Source: Pseudomonas sp. TCU-HL1
GTDB taxonomy: Bacteria > Pseudomonadota > Gammaproteobacteria > Pseudomonadales > Pseudomonadaceae
Direction: 5' to 3'
NCBI RefSeq assembly: GCF_001708505.1
Contig: NZ_CP015992.1
Span: forward strand, 2,542,001 to 2,606,000
DNA: 64,000 nucleotides
The position numbers and the translations under genes were made by a program. Shown here one piece after another: positions 32,543 through 41,410 of this stretch (its first letter is position 1; each line of letters starts with the position of its first letter). Below the pieces are notes generated by a model. The model saw only the letters and a list, made by a program, of their open reading frames with translations. It had not been told where the DNA came from and did not search any database.

Positions 32543-33016
32543 ATGAGCCAGGAAATCGTTCGCCAAGGGGATATGACGGACCACGGTGGCGTGGTCACCC
32601 AGGGCTTTCCCAACACCGACCTCAACGGCCGTCCCATCGCCGGCGTTGGTCACATGGTGGCTTGCCCCAAGTGCAAGGGAGTCTTCCCCATCGTGGAAGG
32701 CAGCGCCACCTAAGATGTCGGCGGTACGCCGGTGGCCCTGCACGGCATGAAGACCGCCTGTGGAGCCAGTCTGATTACCAGTGGTTCGAAGGGCAGCGTG
32801 GGGTGGGGCTGCGGCGAGTGGGGAGGCGCAGCCGCGCCCGCCCGCTATCGGAAGGCTTTTCCTGCTCGTCAACCAGAAAGTTCTTATTTGGAGCCCGTGC
32901 TGTCGTCAATAGGGGAACGCGTCGCTCTCCGCCCCATCGCCGTCGATGGCGTCTACGATGTGGTGTTCATCCACAAGACCCTGCGCCAAGTCGACTTGAG
33001 GCCGGGCAAGACATGA
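32543..33016 (+). pseudogene. PAAR-domain protein gene interrupted by an in-frame TAA
   Basis: ATG at 32543 with AGGAG 6 nt upstream. It encodes MSQEIVRQGDMTDHGGVVTQ, then GRPIAGVGHMVACPKCKGVF and PIVEGSAT, at which a TAA (32711-32713) stops it after 56 residues. The same frame continues directly with DVGGTPVALHGMKTACGASL and ITSGS, the second half of a PAAR domain, so a single nonsense change split the domain. The tail to 33016 is Gly/Trp-rich then unrelated, and may itself be frameshifted. PAAR proteins tip the type VI secretion spike; no other T6SS gene is in the window. Confidence 0.85.
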
Positions 33017-33071
33017 TCATCAACCCGTTGCCCATGTCTCCCGACAAGCGTTACCCATCTGTCCCGGCTGA

Positions 33072-33118
33072 ACACATGGCGCACCCTACTTCTGGGCACG
33101 GTGGCGGAGATCAGCCCT
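33072..33118. repeat. Dispersed repeat, GTAGGGTGCGC family (half unit)
   Basis: ACATGGCGCACCCTACTTCT then GGGCACGGTGGCGGAGATCAG. The last 35 bp are nearly identical to 45801-45836. It lies just after the PAAR pseudogene and abuts the end of the response regulator gene. Confidence 0.7.
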
Positions 33119-33794
33119 TATCATCCAGCTCTGCCAGCCGGTAGCCCACGCCGTGGATGGTGTGCAGCAGCGGCCGGGTGAAGGGTTTGTCGAGCACCTG
33201 GCGCAGTTGGTGGATATGGCTGCGCAGGCTGTCGCTGTCCGGACAGTTGTCGCCCCACAGGGCCTCTTCCAGCACTTCGCGACGGACCACCGCCGGGCTC
33301 TTGCGCATGAGGGTTGTGAGCAGCTTGTGGCCGATGGGGTTGAGCTTCAGGGTCTGGCCGGAGCGGGTGGCTTCCAGGGTGTCGAGGTCGTAGCTGAGGT
33401 CGGAAACCTGCAGACGGGATTTGCGTCCGCCATGGCTGCGGCGCACCACGGCTTCGATGCGCGCCACCAGCTCGGAGAGGGCGAAGGGCTTGACCAGGTA
33501 GTCGTCGGCACCGGATCTCAGCCCGGCCAGCCGGTCCTCCAGGGTGTCGCGGGCGGTGAGCATGATGATCGGCGTATCGCGCCGGGCATCCTGGCGCAGC
33601 CGGGTGCACAGTTGCAGCCCGTCGATGCCTGGCAGCATGAGGTCGAGGACGATCAGGTCGTAGTGCTGGGTGGTGGCCAGATGCAGGCCGGACAGGCCGT
33701 CCTGGGCACAGTCGACGCCGTAACCCTTGAGCTGGAGGTAGTCCAGGACGTTGGCGAGGATGTCGCGATTGTCTTCGATGATCAGTATTCGCAC
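33111..33794 (-). CDS. OmpR-family response regulator, ColR-like
   Basis: 227 residues. The receiver has acidic IEDNRD, phospho-acceptor Asp in VLDLMLPGIDG, Thr in MLTARD and Lys in LVKPF. The C-terminal winged helix includes REVLEEALWGDNCPDSDSLR then SHIHQLRQVLDKPF and HTIHGVGYRL, which resembles ColR more than PhoP or PmrA. No sensor kinase gene is adjacent; a ColS-like kinase is at 42524-43798, about 9 kb away, also on the reverse strand. A ColR-type box lies between this gene and the divergent PAP2 gene. Confidence 0.85.
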   Translation of the reverse strand: MRILIIEDNRDILANVLDYLQLKGYGVDCAQDGLSGLHLATTQHYDLIVLDLMLPGIDGLQLCTRLRQDARRDTPIIMLTARDTLEDRLAGLRSGADDYLVKPFALSELVARIEAVVRRSHGGRKSRLQVSDLSYDLDTLEATRSGQTLKLNPIGHKLLTTLMRKSPAVVRREVLEEALWGDNCPDSDSLRSHIHQLRQVLDKPFTRPLLHTIHGVGYRLAELDDKG

Positions 33795-33825
33795 AGCGTG
33801 CCCTCTGTCCGGCGCCCCGGCGCCT

Positions 33826-33841
33826 TTGATGTTTTTTTCAC
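33826..33841 (+). promoter_or_regulatory. ColR-type box upstream of the PAP2 gene
   Basis: TTGATGTTTTTTTCAC, 70 bp before the PAP2 ATG and 32 bp before the response regulator start. It matches the ColR motif I recall, (T/C)(T/C)NA(C/G)NN(T/C)TTTTTCAC, at all but one defined position, and shares GTTTTTTTCAC with the boxes at 42512 and 45526. Confidence 0.65.
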
Positions 33842-33911
33842 AAGCCCTTTACCCGTTGCTCACACAGGCGGGGGCAGACTGCGGCGGTCCTACCTGAACA
33901 AGGCCATCACG

Positions 33912-34643
33912 ATGCCCCACTCGCGCCCCTTCAACTTCCTGCTCTGGAGCAGCCTGCCGCTGGCGGCCATGGCGCTCTTGCTGTTTCTCGATACACCCCG
34001 GATCGATTTCGCCCTGGCCCATCTGTTCTACGACCCGCAAGGCGGATTCATCGGTCGTCACAGCGCCTTCCTGGAAGACGTGCTGCACGATCGCGCCAAG
34101 CAGGTGGTGATCCTGCTCGGTGTGTTGGCCGTGGCCGGATTCCTCGCCAGCCTGTTGCCCACCCGCCTGCGCCAGTGGCGCCGTCCGCTGGGCTACCTGG
34201 TGCTCGCCCTGGGGCTGTCGACGGCCATCGTCACGCCGCTCAAGGCGGTTACCGCCGTGCAGTGCCCCTGGAGCCTGGCGGAGTTCGGCGGTGTCGAACC
34301 CTACTCGCCGCTGCTCGGCCATCACCCTTATTTCGACAAGCCCGGCCGTTGCTGGCCCGGTGGCCACGCTTCGGCGGGTTTCTCCCTGCTGGCACTGTTC
34401 TTCGTCCTGCGTGACCGCCGGCCGCGCCTGGCACGGGTGGCCCTGGTGGGCGCACTGACGCTGGGGACGGTGTTCTCCATCGGGCGCATGATGCAGGGCG
34501 CGCATTTCCTTTCTCACAATGTCTGGACGCTGCTGTTCGACTGGATGATCTGCCTGGCCTGCTACCGCCTGGTGCTCTATCGCCCGGCGCCACTGGTGGT
34601 GCCGGGCACGTCGGAGCGGCAGCTGGAGGTCAGTTCTTCCTGA
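33912..34643 (+). CDS. PAP2-family membrane phosphatase
   Basis: 243 residues with about five or six membrane segments. Acid-phosphatase motifs: C1 region LKAVTAVQCPW (Lys kept, the RP end replaced by CP), C2 PGGHASAGFS with the catalytic His, and C3 RMMQGAHFLSHNVW with the nucleophile His, the last Asp being replaced. This degenerate form is common in Pseudomonas PAP2 proteins placed in ColR or lipid A regulons. Possible roles are dephosphorylation of undecaprenyl pyrophosphate, lipid A or phospholipid intermediates. Start ATG 33912; the long upstream extension is antisense to the regulator. It overlaps the convergent gene by 14 bp. Confidence 0.85.
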   Translation: MPHSRPFNFLLWSSLPLAAMALLLFLDTPRIDFALAHLFYDPQGGFIGRHSAFLEDVLHDRAKQVVILLGVLAVAGFLASLLPTRLRQWRRPLGYLVLALGLSTAIVTPLKAVTAVQCPWSLAEFGGVEPYSPLLGHHPYFDKPGRCWPGGHASAGFSLLALFFVLRDRRPRLARVALVGALTLGTVFSIGRMMQGAHFLSHNVWTLLFDWMICLACYRLVLYRPAPLVVPGTSERQLEVSSS

Positions 34644-35589
34644 AGCGATAGAAGAGGTTGGGTTCGCTTACGACATAGAGCGTGCCCTGGTCATCAAGGG
34701 TCAGGCCTTCGGCCTGGCCCGCGCTTTCCTTCAGGTCGCCGAGGTGCCCGAGCAGGGTGCGGAAGCTGACCATCTCGCCGTTCTCGCCCAGTTCGATCAC
34801 CAGCTTCGACTCATGACTGAGCACCAGCAAATGGCCGGTCCTGGCGTCGTAGTGCAGGTCGGAAATGTCCTTGGCAAATACGCTGCGCTCGATCCAGTCG
34901 GAGAGGTCCTGCACCTTGATCTGCAGCTTCCCGGCCAGGCTCGCCTTGATTCCGGTAATTGCGAATAGCTGGCGCGGGTTGCGTTCCTTGGCGACGAACA
35001 GGCGGTCGTGGGCGGCGTCGTAGGCCACGCCTTCGAAGCCCTTGTTGTGGGCACTGGAGGTGAGCGCGAGGGCGACGGTCTGGGCGTCGTGCTTGTCGAT
35101 GGCCTGGCCCGGTCGTTCAGGAAGGCGGAAGAACACCAGTTGCTGCTGAACCTCGTCCGCAACCGCGACCAGGCCGTCGCCCATGTAGGCCAGACCTTCT
35201 ACGTCCTCGAAGCCGACCAGCGGGTACTGCGCGGTGATGCGGCCGTCGCGGTCCATTTCCACCAGCTTGATCGGGACGGCGTTGGTCACCGCCAGCAGCC
35301 GCTTGCGGTCCGGCGCGAAGTCGATAGCCGACAGGTCGTCATCGATGCCCGCCACGGGGCGTGCTTCGATTTCCACCTGGTAGTCCGGCAGCCAGACGCT
35401 GCGGCCTGCCCAGGCATCAGCGTTCAGGTGGCTGGTCAGGTAGAACCAGGCGCGTTCATGCCAGTAGAACTTTCCGCAGGCCAGCCCGGCCAGTAGCAGG
35501 GCGGCCAGCACCAGGCCCCAGAGGCTGAACGTTCTCAGTCGGTGCGCTGGCTTGATCTTCAATTTGTTGTGGTCAACGGCACTGTTCAT
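34630..35589 (-). CDS. Membrane-anchored SdiA-regulated-domain (YjiK-like) beta-propeller protein
   Basis: 319 residues. A short cytoplasmic N-terminus, one membrane segment (about residues 22-40, FSLWGLVLAALLLAGLACG), then a periplasmic propeller with repeated blades: IDDDLSAIDFAPDRKRLLAV, GFEDVEGLAYMGDGLVAVAD, NKGFEGVAYDAAHDRLFVAK, DISDLHYDARTGHLLVLSHE and AEGLTLDDQGTLYVVSEPNL. This is the SdiA-regulated family (PF06977). Its activity is unknown; a sugar- or lipid-binding role would fit the neighbouring envelope genes. Confidence 0.85.
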   Translation of the reverse strand: MNSAVDHNKLKIKPAHRLRTFSLWGLVLAALLLAGLACGKFYWHERAWFYLTSHLNADAWAGRSVWLPDYQVEIEARPVAGIDDDLSAIDFAPDRKRLLAVTNAVPIKLVEMDRDGRITAQYPLVGFEDVEGLAYMGDGLVAVADEVQQQLVFFRLPERPGQAIDKHDAQTVALALTSSAHNKGFEGVAYDAAHDRLFVAKERNPRQLFAITGIKASLAGKLQIKVQDLSDWIERSVFAKDISDLHYDARTGHLLVLSHESKLVIELGENGEMVSFRTLLGHLGDLKESAGQAEGLTLDDQGTLYVVSEPNLFYRFRKN

Positions 35590-35664
35590 CAGGGGTCCTG
35601 TTTCGCGGGCGAACGCCTCACGTGAACCCCGCTTCTGGCGAGGTTCGTGGAGGCCATCCGGGCA

Positions 35665-37230
35665 TCAGTCGAGCGGTTGGGTCCAGGTGAATCGGTAGGG
35701 CTGGGCCAGTGCTGGGTCGTGGCACTGGCCGTTATCGGCGTCGGCCTGAACCAGGTACCAGTCTTCGTCGTCGCCATCGCCAATGCGTCGGGCCTTCTCG
35801 GGCTTGAAGCAGCGCGGCAACTCATCGGGACGGATCAGCGCGTAGCTGGAGGGGTTGTCACGCAGCCATTGCGCGGCTTTCTCCACCTGGCTGGGCGCGA
35901 TCACGCCGAAATGCACCAGTGGCTGGCGGGCGTATAGCCAGTGCCCCTCGCGCCAGTGGGTGAGCATCAGCTCGGCGCCATGGGTGGCTTCGGCCACGTC
36001 CTGCATGAGGGTCTGGCGCGGGTTGACGCCTTCCCTGATGGGTTCGATGAAGCCACGGGCGAACCAGGCAAGGAACCAGAAGATGGCAAGGCCGATGAAC
36101 AGTTTCCGCCCGCGAGGGCGCTGGGTAAACCAGCGGCGCAGCAACCAGGGCACCAGGGGCGCCATGGCCAGCACCAGGCCGGGAAGGGCAGGGTAGATGT
36201 AGAGTTTGCGCTTGCCGCTGCTGAGACTGAAGAACAGCAGCACCAGGACGACCCAGCCGAGCAGCACCAGGTAACGGCCGTCGCGCTTGGCCAGTTGGTG
36301 GCGCCATGCGGGCACCATCCACGGAAGGGCCAGCACCAGGGGCAGCCAATACTTCGGAATCACGTTGGTGAAGAAGAACCAGAAGGGCTCGCGGTGGTGC
36401 CAGGCGTTGGCGTAGCGCTGGGCGGTCTGGCGCAGGAGGATTTCATTGAGGTAGGCGCGACTGGCCTCGTCGCCGAACAGCATCACCTTGATCACCAGCG
36501 GCAGCAGCCAGGTGCCGATGGCGGCCAGCGCCACCAGCAGGCCGAGCAGCCAGGCGCGGCCTTCGCCGGGCATGCGCGCCACGCCGTTCCAGCCCCGGCG
36601 GGCGGCGAAGGCATAGGGAATGAGCATCAGCGCCGGCAGGAAGCCCACGCCCTTGCTGATAATGCCGAAGCCCATGGCCGCGCAGGCCAGGTAGAACCAG
36701 CCCCAGGCAGGGCCCAGCAACAGGTGGCGTGCCATGCCGTAAAGGCCCAGGGCGGTCCAGAGCAGGAGGAAGCCGTCGATCTGTCCGGCGCGCTGGATGC
36801 TGTAGGTCTGGTAGGTGGCGAGGAACAGCAGGCCTGCGATCAAGCCGACGCGGCGGTTCCACAGGCGGCGGCCGAGGTCGTGCAGGCACGCGGTGGTCAC
36901 GATGCCGGCAAGCAGCGCAGGGAGGAACAGGGCGATGGTCGGTGACGTGCCCAATTTGACCAGCAGGGCGATGGCCCACATGAACAGCGGCGGCTTGTCC
37001 GGGTAGATCTCGCCCGCACGGTGGGGAATCAGCCAGTCGCCGCTCTGGAGCATTTCCAGGGCGACGCCGAGGAAGCGTTCCTCGTCCACGTTGGACGGAT
37101 GACGCATGCCGAGGCCGGCGCTGATCATCGCCGCCGCGAGCAGCACCAGCAGTAGCAGCGAGATGCGTTGCGAGCGGATGAGGCGCATGGGCTCGGCAGC
37201 ACTGTTCAGGACGGGGGAAAGTCGCCCCAT
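35665..37230 (-). CDS. ArnT-like polytopic glycosyltransferase (PMT_2/GT83-type)
   Basis: 521 residues with about ten or more membrane segments. The first periplasmic loop has NVDEERFLGVALEMLQSGDW, and YPDKPPLFMWAIALLVKLGT follows, the acidic DE and KPPL signature of ArnT and related lipid-linked sugar transferases. A periplasmic C-terminal domain begins at about residue 400 (NPRQTLMQDVAEAT). Such enzymes move a sugar from undecaprenyl phosphate onto lipid A or another acceptor. Its ATG at 37230 lies 2 bp after the GT2 gene stop, with GGAG 9 nt upstream. With Ugd and an epimerase but no ArnA/ArnB, the sugar may be a uronic acid rather than L-Ara4N. Confidence 0.88.
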   Translation of the reverse strand: MGRLSPVLNSAAEPMRLIRSQRISLLLLVLLAAAMISAGLGMRHPSNVDEERFLGVALEMLQSGDWLIPHRAGEIYPDKPPLFMWAIALLVKLGTSPTIALFLPALLAGIVTTACLHDLGRRLWNRRVGLIAGLLFLATYQTYSIQRAGQIDGFLLLWTALGLYGMARHLLLGPAWGWFYLACAAMGFGIISKGVGFLPALMLIPYAFAARRGWNGVARMPGEGRAWLLGLLVALAAIGTWLLPLVIKVMLFGDEASRAYLNEILLRQTAQRYANAWHHREPFWFFFTNVIPKYWLPLVLALPWMVPAWRHQLAKRDGRYLVLLGWVVLVLLFFSLSSGKRKLYIYPALPGLVLAMAPLVPWLLRRWFTQRPRGRKLFIGLAIFWFLAWFARGFIEPIREGVNPRQTLMQDVAEATHGAELMLTHWREGHWLYARQPLVHFGVIAPSQVEKAAQWLRDNPSSYALIRPDELPRCFKPEKARRIGDGDDEDWYLVQADADNGQCHDPALAQPYRFTWTQPLD

Positions 37231-37232
37231 GC

Positions 37233-38000
37233 TCAATGCTCCAGCTCGCGGGCGCTGGTGTTCAAGCGGGTGCGGCGAATCAGCCACCAGACGCCGAACA
37301 GGTCGAGGATGCCCACCAGCGCCCGGTCGAGGTTGCCGTACTTGGAAACGCCAGCGCCGCGCGGGCGGTGGTTGACCGGGTGGACCAGCATGCCGCCCTG
37401 ATGGCGCTGGATCAGCGCGGGAATGAAGCGGTGCATGTGGTCGAAGTAGGGCAGGCGCAGAAAGGCGTCACGCTCGATCAGCTTGAGTCCGCAGCCCGTG
37501 TCCGGCGTGTTGTCCTTGAGCAGGCGCCCACGCAGCTTGTTGGCGAAGCGCGAAGCCCAGCGCTTGCTGGCGGTATCGCGACGATTCACCCGGTGGCCAG
37601 CGATCAGCTTGAGATTGATCGGTGCTTCCGGCGCACGGACGATGGCGAGCATGCCGGGGATGTCCGCCGGGTCGTTCTGCCCATCGCCATCCAGGGTCGC
37701 CAGCCAGGTGCCTTCGGCCACCTGGGCGGCATGGTAGATCGAGGTGCTCTGCCCCAGGGAGCGGTCGTGGCTGAGAATGCGCAACTGCGTGTACCCGGCC
37801 CGCTTCATGGCGAGCAGGTGCGCGGCGGTGTTATCCGTGCTGCCATCGTCGACCACGATCACTTCGAAGGACTCGCCGGAAAGCGCCTGGCGAACCTCTT
37901 CCAGGAGCGTGGGCAAATTCTCGGCTTCGTTCTTGGCCGGGATCAGTACGGACAGGTAGGGGGTATTCGACATGCGGGAGCCATTCCTTGAAGTGTTCAT
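37233..38000 (-). CDS. GT2-family polyprenyl-phosphate sugar synthase-like glycosyltransferase
   Basis: 255 residues. GT-A fold motifs: YLSVLIPAKNEAENL, VIVVDDGSTDN, LATLDGDGQND (metal-binding DxD-like) and DTGCGLKLIERDAF, followed by MHRFIPALIQRHQGG. These are shared with dolichyl- or undecaprenyl-phosphate sugar synthases (DPM1, ArnC, RgtE). The C-terminus has one weakly hydrophobic helix (LVGILDLFGVWWLIR). It probably makes the lipid-linked donor for the ArnT-like enzyme encoded 2 bp downstream. ATG at 38000 or 37973 (MSNTPYLSV); both have possible AGGA sites. Confidence 0.88.
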   Translation of the reverse strand: MNTSRNGSRMSNTPYLSVLIPAKNEAENLPTLLEEVRQALSGESFEVIVVDDGSTDNTAAHLLAMKRAGYTQLRILSHDRSLGQSTSIYHAAQVAEGTWLATLDGDGQNDPADIPGMLAIVRAPEAPINLKLIAGHRVNRRDTASKRWASRFANKLRGRLLKDNTPDTGCGLKLIERDAFLRLPYFDHMHRFIPALIQRHQGGMLVHPVNHRPRGAGVSKYGNLDRALVGILDLFGVWWLIRRTRLNTSARELEH

Positions 38001-38093
38001 TCGGTGCAGTCCTGCCGTTCGCGGGCAATGGTGACTGTCTCCAACCCTGGCTGCAGGCAGTCGCGTGGCGTGGCGTGCCGATCCGGTGCCTGA

Positions 38094-38792
38094 TCACGAT
38101 TGCTCGGCCTCTCCGAGCGCCGCGTCGACCTTGTCGTCGATACCAAGCCCGTGGCGGTGACGGTGGTACAGCCAGGCCCCCAGCATTCCCGAAGCGAGGA
38201 ACAGCACGGCGGCCATGCCGACTCTCAGGGTGGGCGCCACTGTGATGCCGCTGCCGACCAGGGCGAAGACCAGCGTCTGGGGCAGGAAGCCAATAAAGCT
38301 GGCGGCCAAAAATGGCGCCATGCGGGCGCTGGAAATTCCGGCGGCGAGGTTGGTCAGGATGTTGCTGCCCACCGGCAGCAGGCGGATCAGTAGCGTCATC
38401 GAGAACGGATGGGCGTGAATGAACCGGTCGAAGCGCGCAGCGCGTGTACCGAGCCGGTCGCGCAACAGGCTCTTGCCAAAGATACGCGCGTAGAGAAAGG
38501 TGGTCAGGCAACCGAGCAACGCCGCCAGTGCCCCCACCAGGGTGCCGGGTAGCAGGTCGAATGCGTAGCCGGCAAGGAACGCGATGATCTGCCGGGGCAG
38601 GCCGACGGCGGTGAACAGCGCACCCATGGCGAGGAACAGCAGGGTGCCCTGGAGGCCGTGACCGCGGATGTGCGCGTCGACCCAGGTTTCATTGATGGCG
38701 TTGCCCAGGTCGCTGCTGTCGAACAGGTAGCCGATCAGCGCCAGGCTGAGGATCAGCCCCAGGCCCTTGAGCATCACCCGCGAGGTCATCAT
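38094..38792 (-). CDS. VTT/TVP38-TMEM64 (DedA-like) membrane protein
   Basis: 232 residues with five or six membrane segments. VTT-domain signatures are FTAVGLPRQIIAFLAGYAFD, LYARIFGKSLL, and MTLLIRLLPVGSNILTNLAA followed by PFLAASFIGFLPQTLVFALV. Bacterial DedA/VTT proteins include undecaprenyl-phosphate flippases, which would suit recycling of the lipid carrier used by the two neighbouring glycosyltransferases; that link is inferred. Start at 38792 with GGAG 7 nt upstream; the longer frame overlaps into the intergenic region. Confidence 0.85.
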   Translation of the reverse strand: MMTSRVMLKGLGLILSLALIGYLFDSSDLGNAINETWVDAHIRGHGLQGTLLFLAMGALFTAVGLPRQIIAFLAGYAFDLLPGTLVGALAALLGCLTTFLYARIFGKSLLRDRLGTRAARFDRFIHAHPFSMTLLIRLLPVGSNILTNLAAGISSARMAPFLAASFIGFLPQTLVFALVGSGITVAPTLRVGMAAVLFLASGMLGAWLYHRHRHGLGIDDKVDAALGEAEQS

Positions 38793-38882
38793 GGGCGCGC
38801 TCCGGCCAGGTCCGGCTGGTGCCGGCTTGCGGATCGAGTTCTGGAGATGTGCCGACTGGCAGGGTTCATTTCCCATCTCTGA

Positions 38883-39875
38883 TCAGGCTACGTAGAACGA
38901 ACGGTACCAGTCGACGAAGTGTCCGACGCCTTCCTGCAACGTGGTAGCGGGACGAAACCCCGTGCGTTGTGCCAGTGCGCTCACGTCGGCCCAGGTCTGC
39001 GGAACGTCGCCGGGTTGCATCGGTTTCATCTGCTTGATGGCGCAGGTTGCGGTGGCGGATTCGATGCACTCGACGAAGTCCAGCAGCCGCACCGGGGCGC
39101 CCAGGCCGATGTTGAAAAGCCGGGCAGGGGCGTCCAGGCGGGCCTGTTCCGGTTCATCGGCGTAGGGCGGCGGGCAATCCTGGATGCGCACGATGCCTTC
39201 GACGACGTCGTCGATGTAGGTGAAATCCCGCGACATCTCGCCGTTGTTGTAGATGTCGATCGGGCTGCCTTCGAGGATCGCTTTGGTGAATTTGAACGGC
39301 GCCATGTCCGGGCGCCCCCAGGGGCCATACACGGTGAAGAAGCGCAGGCCGGTGGTCGGGAGCCGATACAGGTGGGCGTAGGTTCGGGCCATCAGCTCGT
39401 TGGCGCGCTTGGTCGCGGCGTAGAGCGAAATCGGGTTGTCCACGGGGTCTTCCACCGCGAAGGGCACCTTGCTGTTCGCTCCGTATACCGAACTGCTGGA
39501 CGCGTAGACCAGGTGTTGTACGCGCCCCTGGCGACAGCCTTCGAGGACATTGACGAAGCCGCTCAGGTTGGAATCGGCGTAGACGTGGGGGTTGTCCAGC
39601 GAGTAGCGCACACCGGCTTGTGCCGCGAGATGAATGACGCGGTCGAAGCGGTGCTGTTGGAACAGCGTCTGCATCGCATCGCGGTCGGCGATGTCGAGTG
39701 TGATGAAGGTGAAGGTGCTGAACGCCCGCAGTTGCTCCAGGCGGGCGAGCTTGAGGTCGACGCTGTAGTAGTCGTTGAGGTTGTCGATGCCGACGACCTC
39801 ATGCCCCGCCTGGCACAGGCGTCTGGCGGTATGGAAGCCAATGAATCCGGCGGCGCCGGTGACCAGGAGCTTCAT
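38883..39875 (-). CDS. NAD-dependent sugar epimerase, UDP-glucuronate 4-epimerase-like
   Basis: 330 residues of the extended SDR family. NAD motif TGAAGFIGFHTARRL, then DNLNDYYSVDLKLARL, which is typical of UDP-glucuronate 4-epimerases (CapI type). The catalytic triad is in YASSSSVYG and YAATKRANE, with RFFTVYGPWGRPDMA and SRDFTYIDDVVEGIVR downstream. Its ATG at 39875 overlaps the ugd stop (ATGA), so Ugd and this enzyme are coupled: UDP-glucose to UDP-glucuronate to UDP-galacturonate. Product identity is a family-based inference. Confidence 0.9.
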   Translation of the reverse strand: MKLLVTGAAGFIGFHTARRLCQAGHEVVGIDNLNDYYSVDLKLARLEQLRAFSTFTFITLDIADRDAMQTLFQQHRFDRVIHLAAQAGVRYSLDNPHVYADSNLSGFVNVLEGCRQGRVQHLVYASSSSVYGANSKVPFAVEDPVDNPISLYAATKRANELMARTYAHLYRLPTTGLRFFTVYGPWGRPDMAPFKFTKAILEGSPIDIYNNGEMSRDFTYIDDVVEGIVRIQDCPPPYADEPEQARLDAPARLFNIGLGAPVRLLDFVECIESATATCAIKQMKPMQPGDVPQTWADVSALAQRTGFRPATTLQEGVGHFVDWYRSFYVA

Positions 39876-41215
39876 GGCTGGGTCACTCCCACGGCGGCGC
39901 GGCCGATCGGGTAGTAGGCCAGGCCTTCGCGGGCGAGCTGTGCCGGCTCGAAGATGTTGCGGCCGTCGAAGACCACCCTGTCGCGCAGGCTCTGGCCGAT
40001 CAGGCCGAAATCCGCCACCCGGAAGTTCAGCCACTCGGTGAGGACCACCAGCGCGTGGGCGTCCTCCAGGGCGGCTTCCTTGGACTCCGCCAGATGCAGG
40101 TCGCCGCGCTCGCCGTAGAGGCGCCGGGCTTCTTCCATGGCTTCCGGGTCGAAGGCCTTGACGCGTGCGCCAGCTGCCCAGAGGGCTTCCAGCAGGACCC
40201 GGCTGGGGGCTTCGCGCATGTCGTCGGTATTGGGTTTGAACGAAAGCCCCCAGAGCGCGAAGGTCTTGCCGCTGACGTCACCGTTGTAATGGCGGCTGAT
40301 GTTCTCGAAGACCCTTTGCTTCTGCCGCTGGTTGATCGCCTCCACGGCTTCCAGCAACTGTGGCCGGTAGCCCAACTCGGTGGCGGTGCGCTGCAGGGCC
40401 TGGATGTCCTTGGGGAAGCAGGAGCCGCCATAGCCGCAACCGGCGTAGATGAAGTCGTAGCCGATGCGCGAGTCGGAGCCGATGCCCTTGCGCACCATTT
40501 CGATGTCGGCACCCAGGCGTTCGGCGAGGTTGGCCATCTCGTTGATGAAGGAAATCTTGGTGGCGAGCATGCTGTTGGCCGCGTACTTGGTCAGCTCGGC
40601 ACTGCGGCTGTCCATGACGATGAGCTTTTCGTGATTGCGGCTGAAGGGTTTGTAGAGCTCGCGGAACAGGTCCAGATCGCGCCCGTCGTCCAGGCCGATG
40701 ATGATGCGCTCCGGGCGCATGCAGTCCTCGACTGCCGAGCCTTCCTTCAGAAACTCGGGGTTGGACACCACCTGCATGTCGAGCGTCCGGCCCTGGATCG
40801 CCAGCGCCTCGTCCAGTCGAGCCTTGAGGCGTTGCGCGGTGCCCACGGGGGAGGTGGACTTGTTGATCACCACCTTGGCCTCGTCGGCGTGTTCGGCGAT
40901 GGCATCGGCCACGGCGAAAACGTACTGCAGGTCTGCGCTGCCGTCCTCGTCGGGCGGGGTGCCAACCGCGATGAAGATCACCGCGGCAAAGGCGACGCCC
41001 TCGGCGGCATGCGTGGTGAAACTCAGGCGGCCGGCGGCGAGGTTGCCTTGCAGCAGCGCCTCCAGGCCGGGCTCATAGAGGGGCGAGCGGCCCTTGTTGA
41101 GTTCGCTGACACGTTGCTGGTCGATATCGACGCAGCAGACCGAGTGGCCAACCTCTGCCAGGCACGCAGCCTGGGTCAGACCAACGTAGCCGGTTCCGAA
41201 AATGGTGATCTTCAT
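39872..41215 (-). CDS. UDP-glucose 6-dehydrogenase
   Basis: 447 residues. NAD motif MKITIFGTGYVGLTQAACLA, substrate loop YEPGLEALL, VSNPEFLKEGSAVEDCMRPE, and catalytic Cys in GCGYGGSCFPKDIQAL, followed by the C-terminal GLSFKPNTDDMREAPS. Complete enzyme of the UGD/AlgD family, oxidising UDP-glucose to UDP-glucuronic acid. The downstream epimerase overlaps it. A partial ColR-like site (CACGCAATTTTCAC at 41329-41342 on the reverse strand) lies about 115 bp upstream. Confidence 0.94.
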   Translation of the reverse strand: MKITIFGTGYVGLTQAACLAEVGHSVCCVDIDQQRVSELNKGRSPLYEPGLEALLQGNLAAGRLSFTTHAAEGVAFAAVIFIAVGTPPDEDGSADLQYVFAVADAIAEHADEAKVVINKSTSPVGTAQRLKARLDEALAIQGRTLDMQVVSNPEFLKEGSAVEDCMRPERIIIGLDDGRDLDLFRELYKPFSRNHEKLIVMDSRSAELTKYAANSMLATKISFINEMANLAERLGADIEMVRKGIGSDSRIGYDFIYAGCGYGGSCFPKDIQALQRTATELGYRPQLLEAVEAINQRQKQRVFENISRHYNGDVSGKTFALWGLSFKPNTDDMREAPSRVLLEALWAAGARVKAFDPEAMEEARRLYGERGDLHLAESKEAALEDAHALVVLTEWLNFRVADFGLIGQSLRDRVVFDGRNIFEPAQLAREGLAYYPIGRAAVGVTQP

Positions 41216-41410
41216 TCAGCGCCTTTGTTGTTTTCCTTTGAACGCCTGGCGTCCGGGCGATAACGCCGATGCAGACCCCTCCCGGCCTGATCGACTCCCG
41301 AACGAGGACTCAACCTAACGATACAAATGTGAAAATTGCGTGATTTTGTTTCAAAGAAGTGGGGGCCACAGTCAAGTTGTCTCTCGCTGCCGGGGGAGCG
41401 GCTTCCGGTT

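Noticed and set aside
41329..41344. ColR-type box upstream of ugd
   Set aside because: GTGAAAATTGCGTGAT keeps the TTTTCAC end and an upstream CAC but misses three defined positions, so it was not listed as a site.
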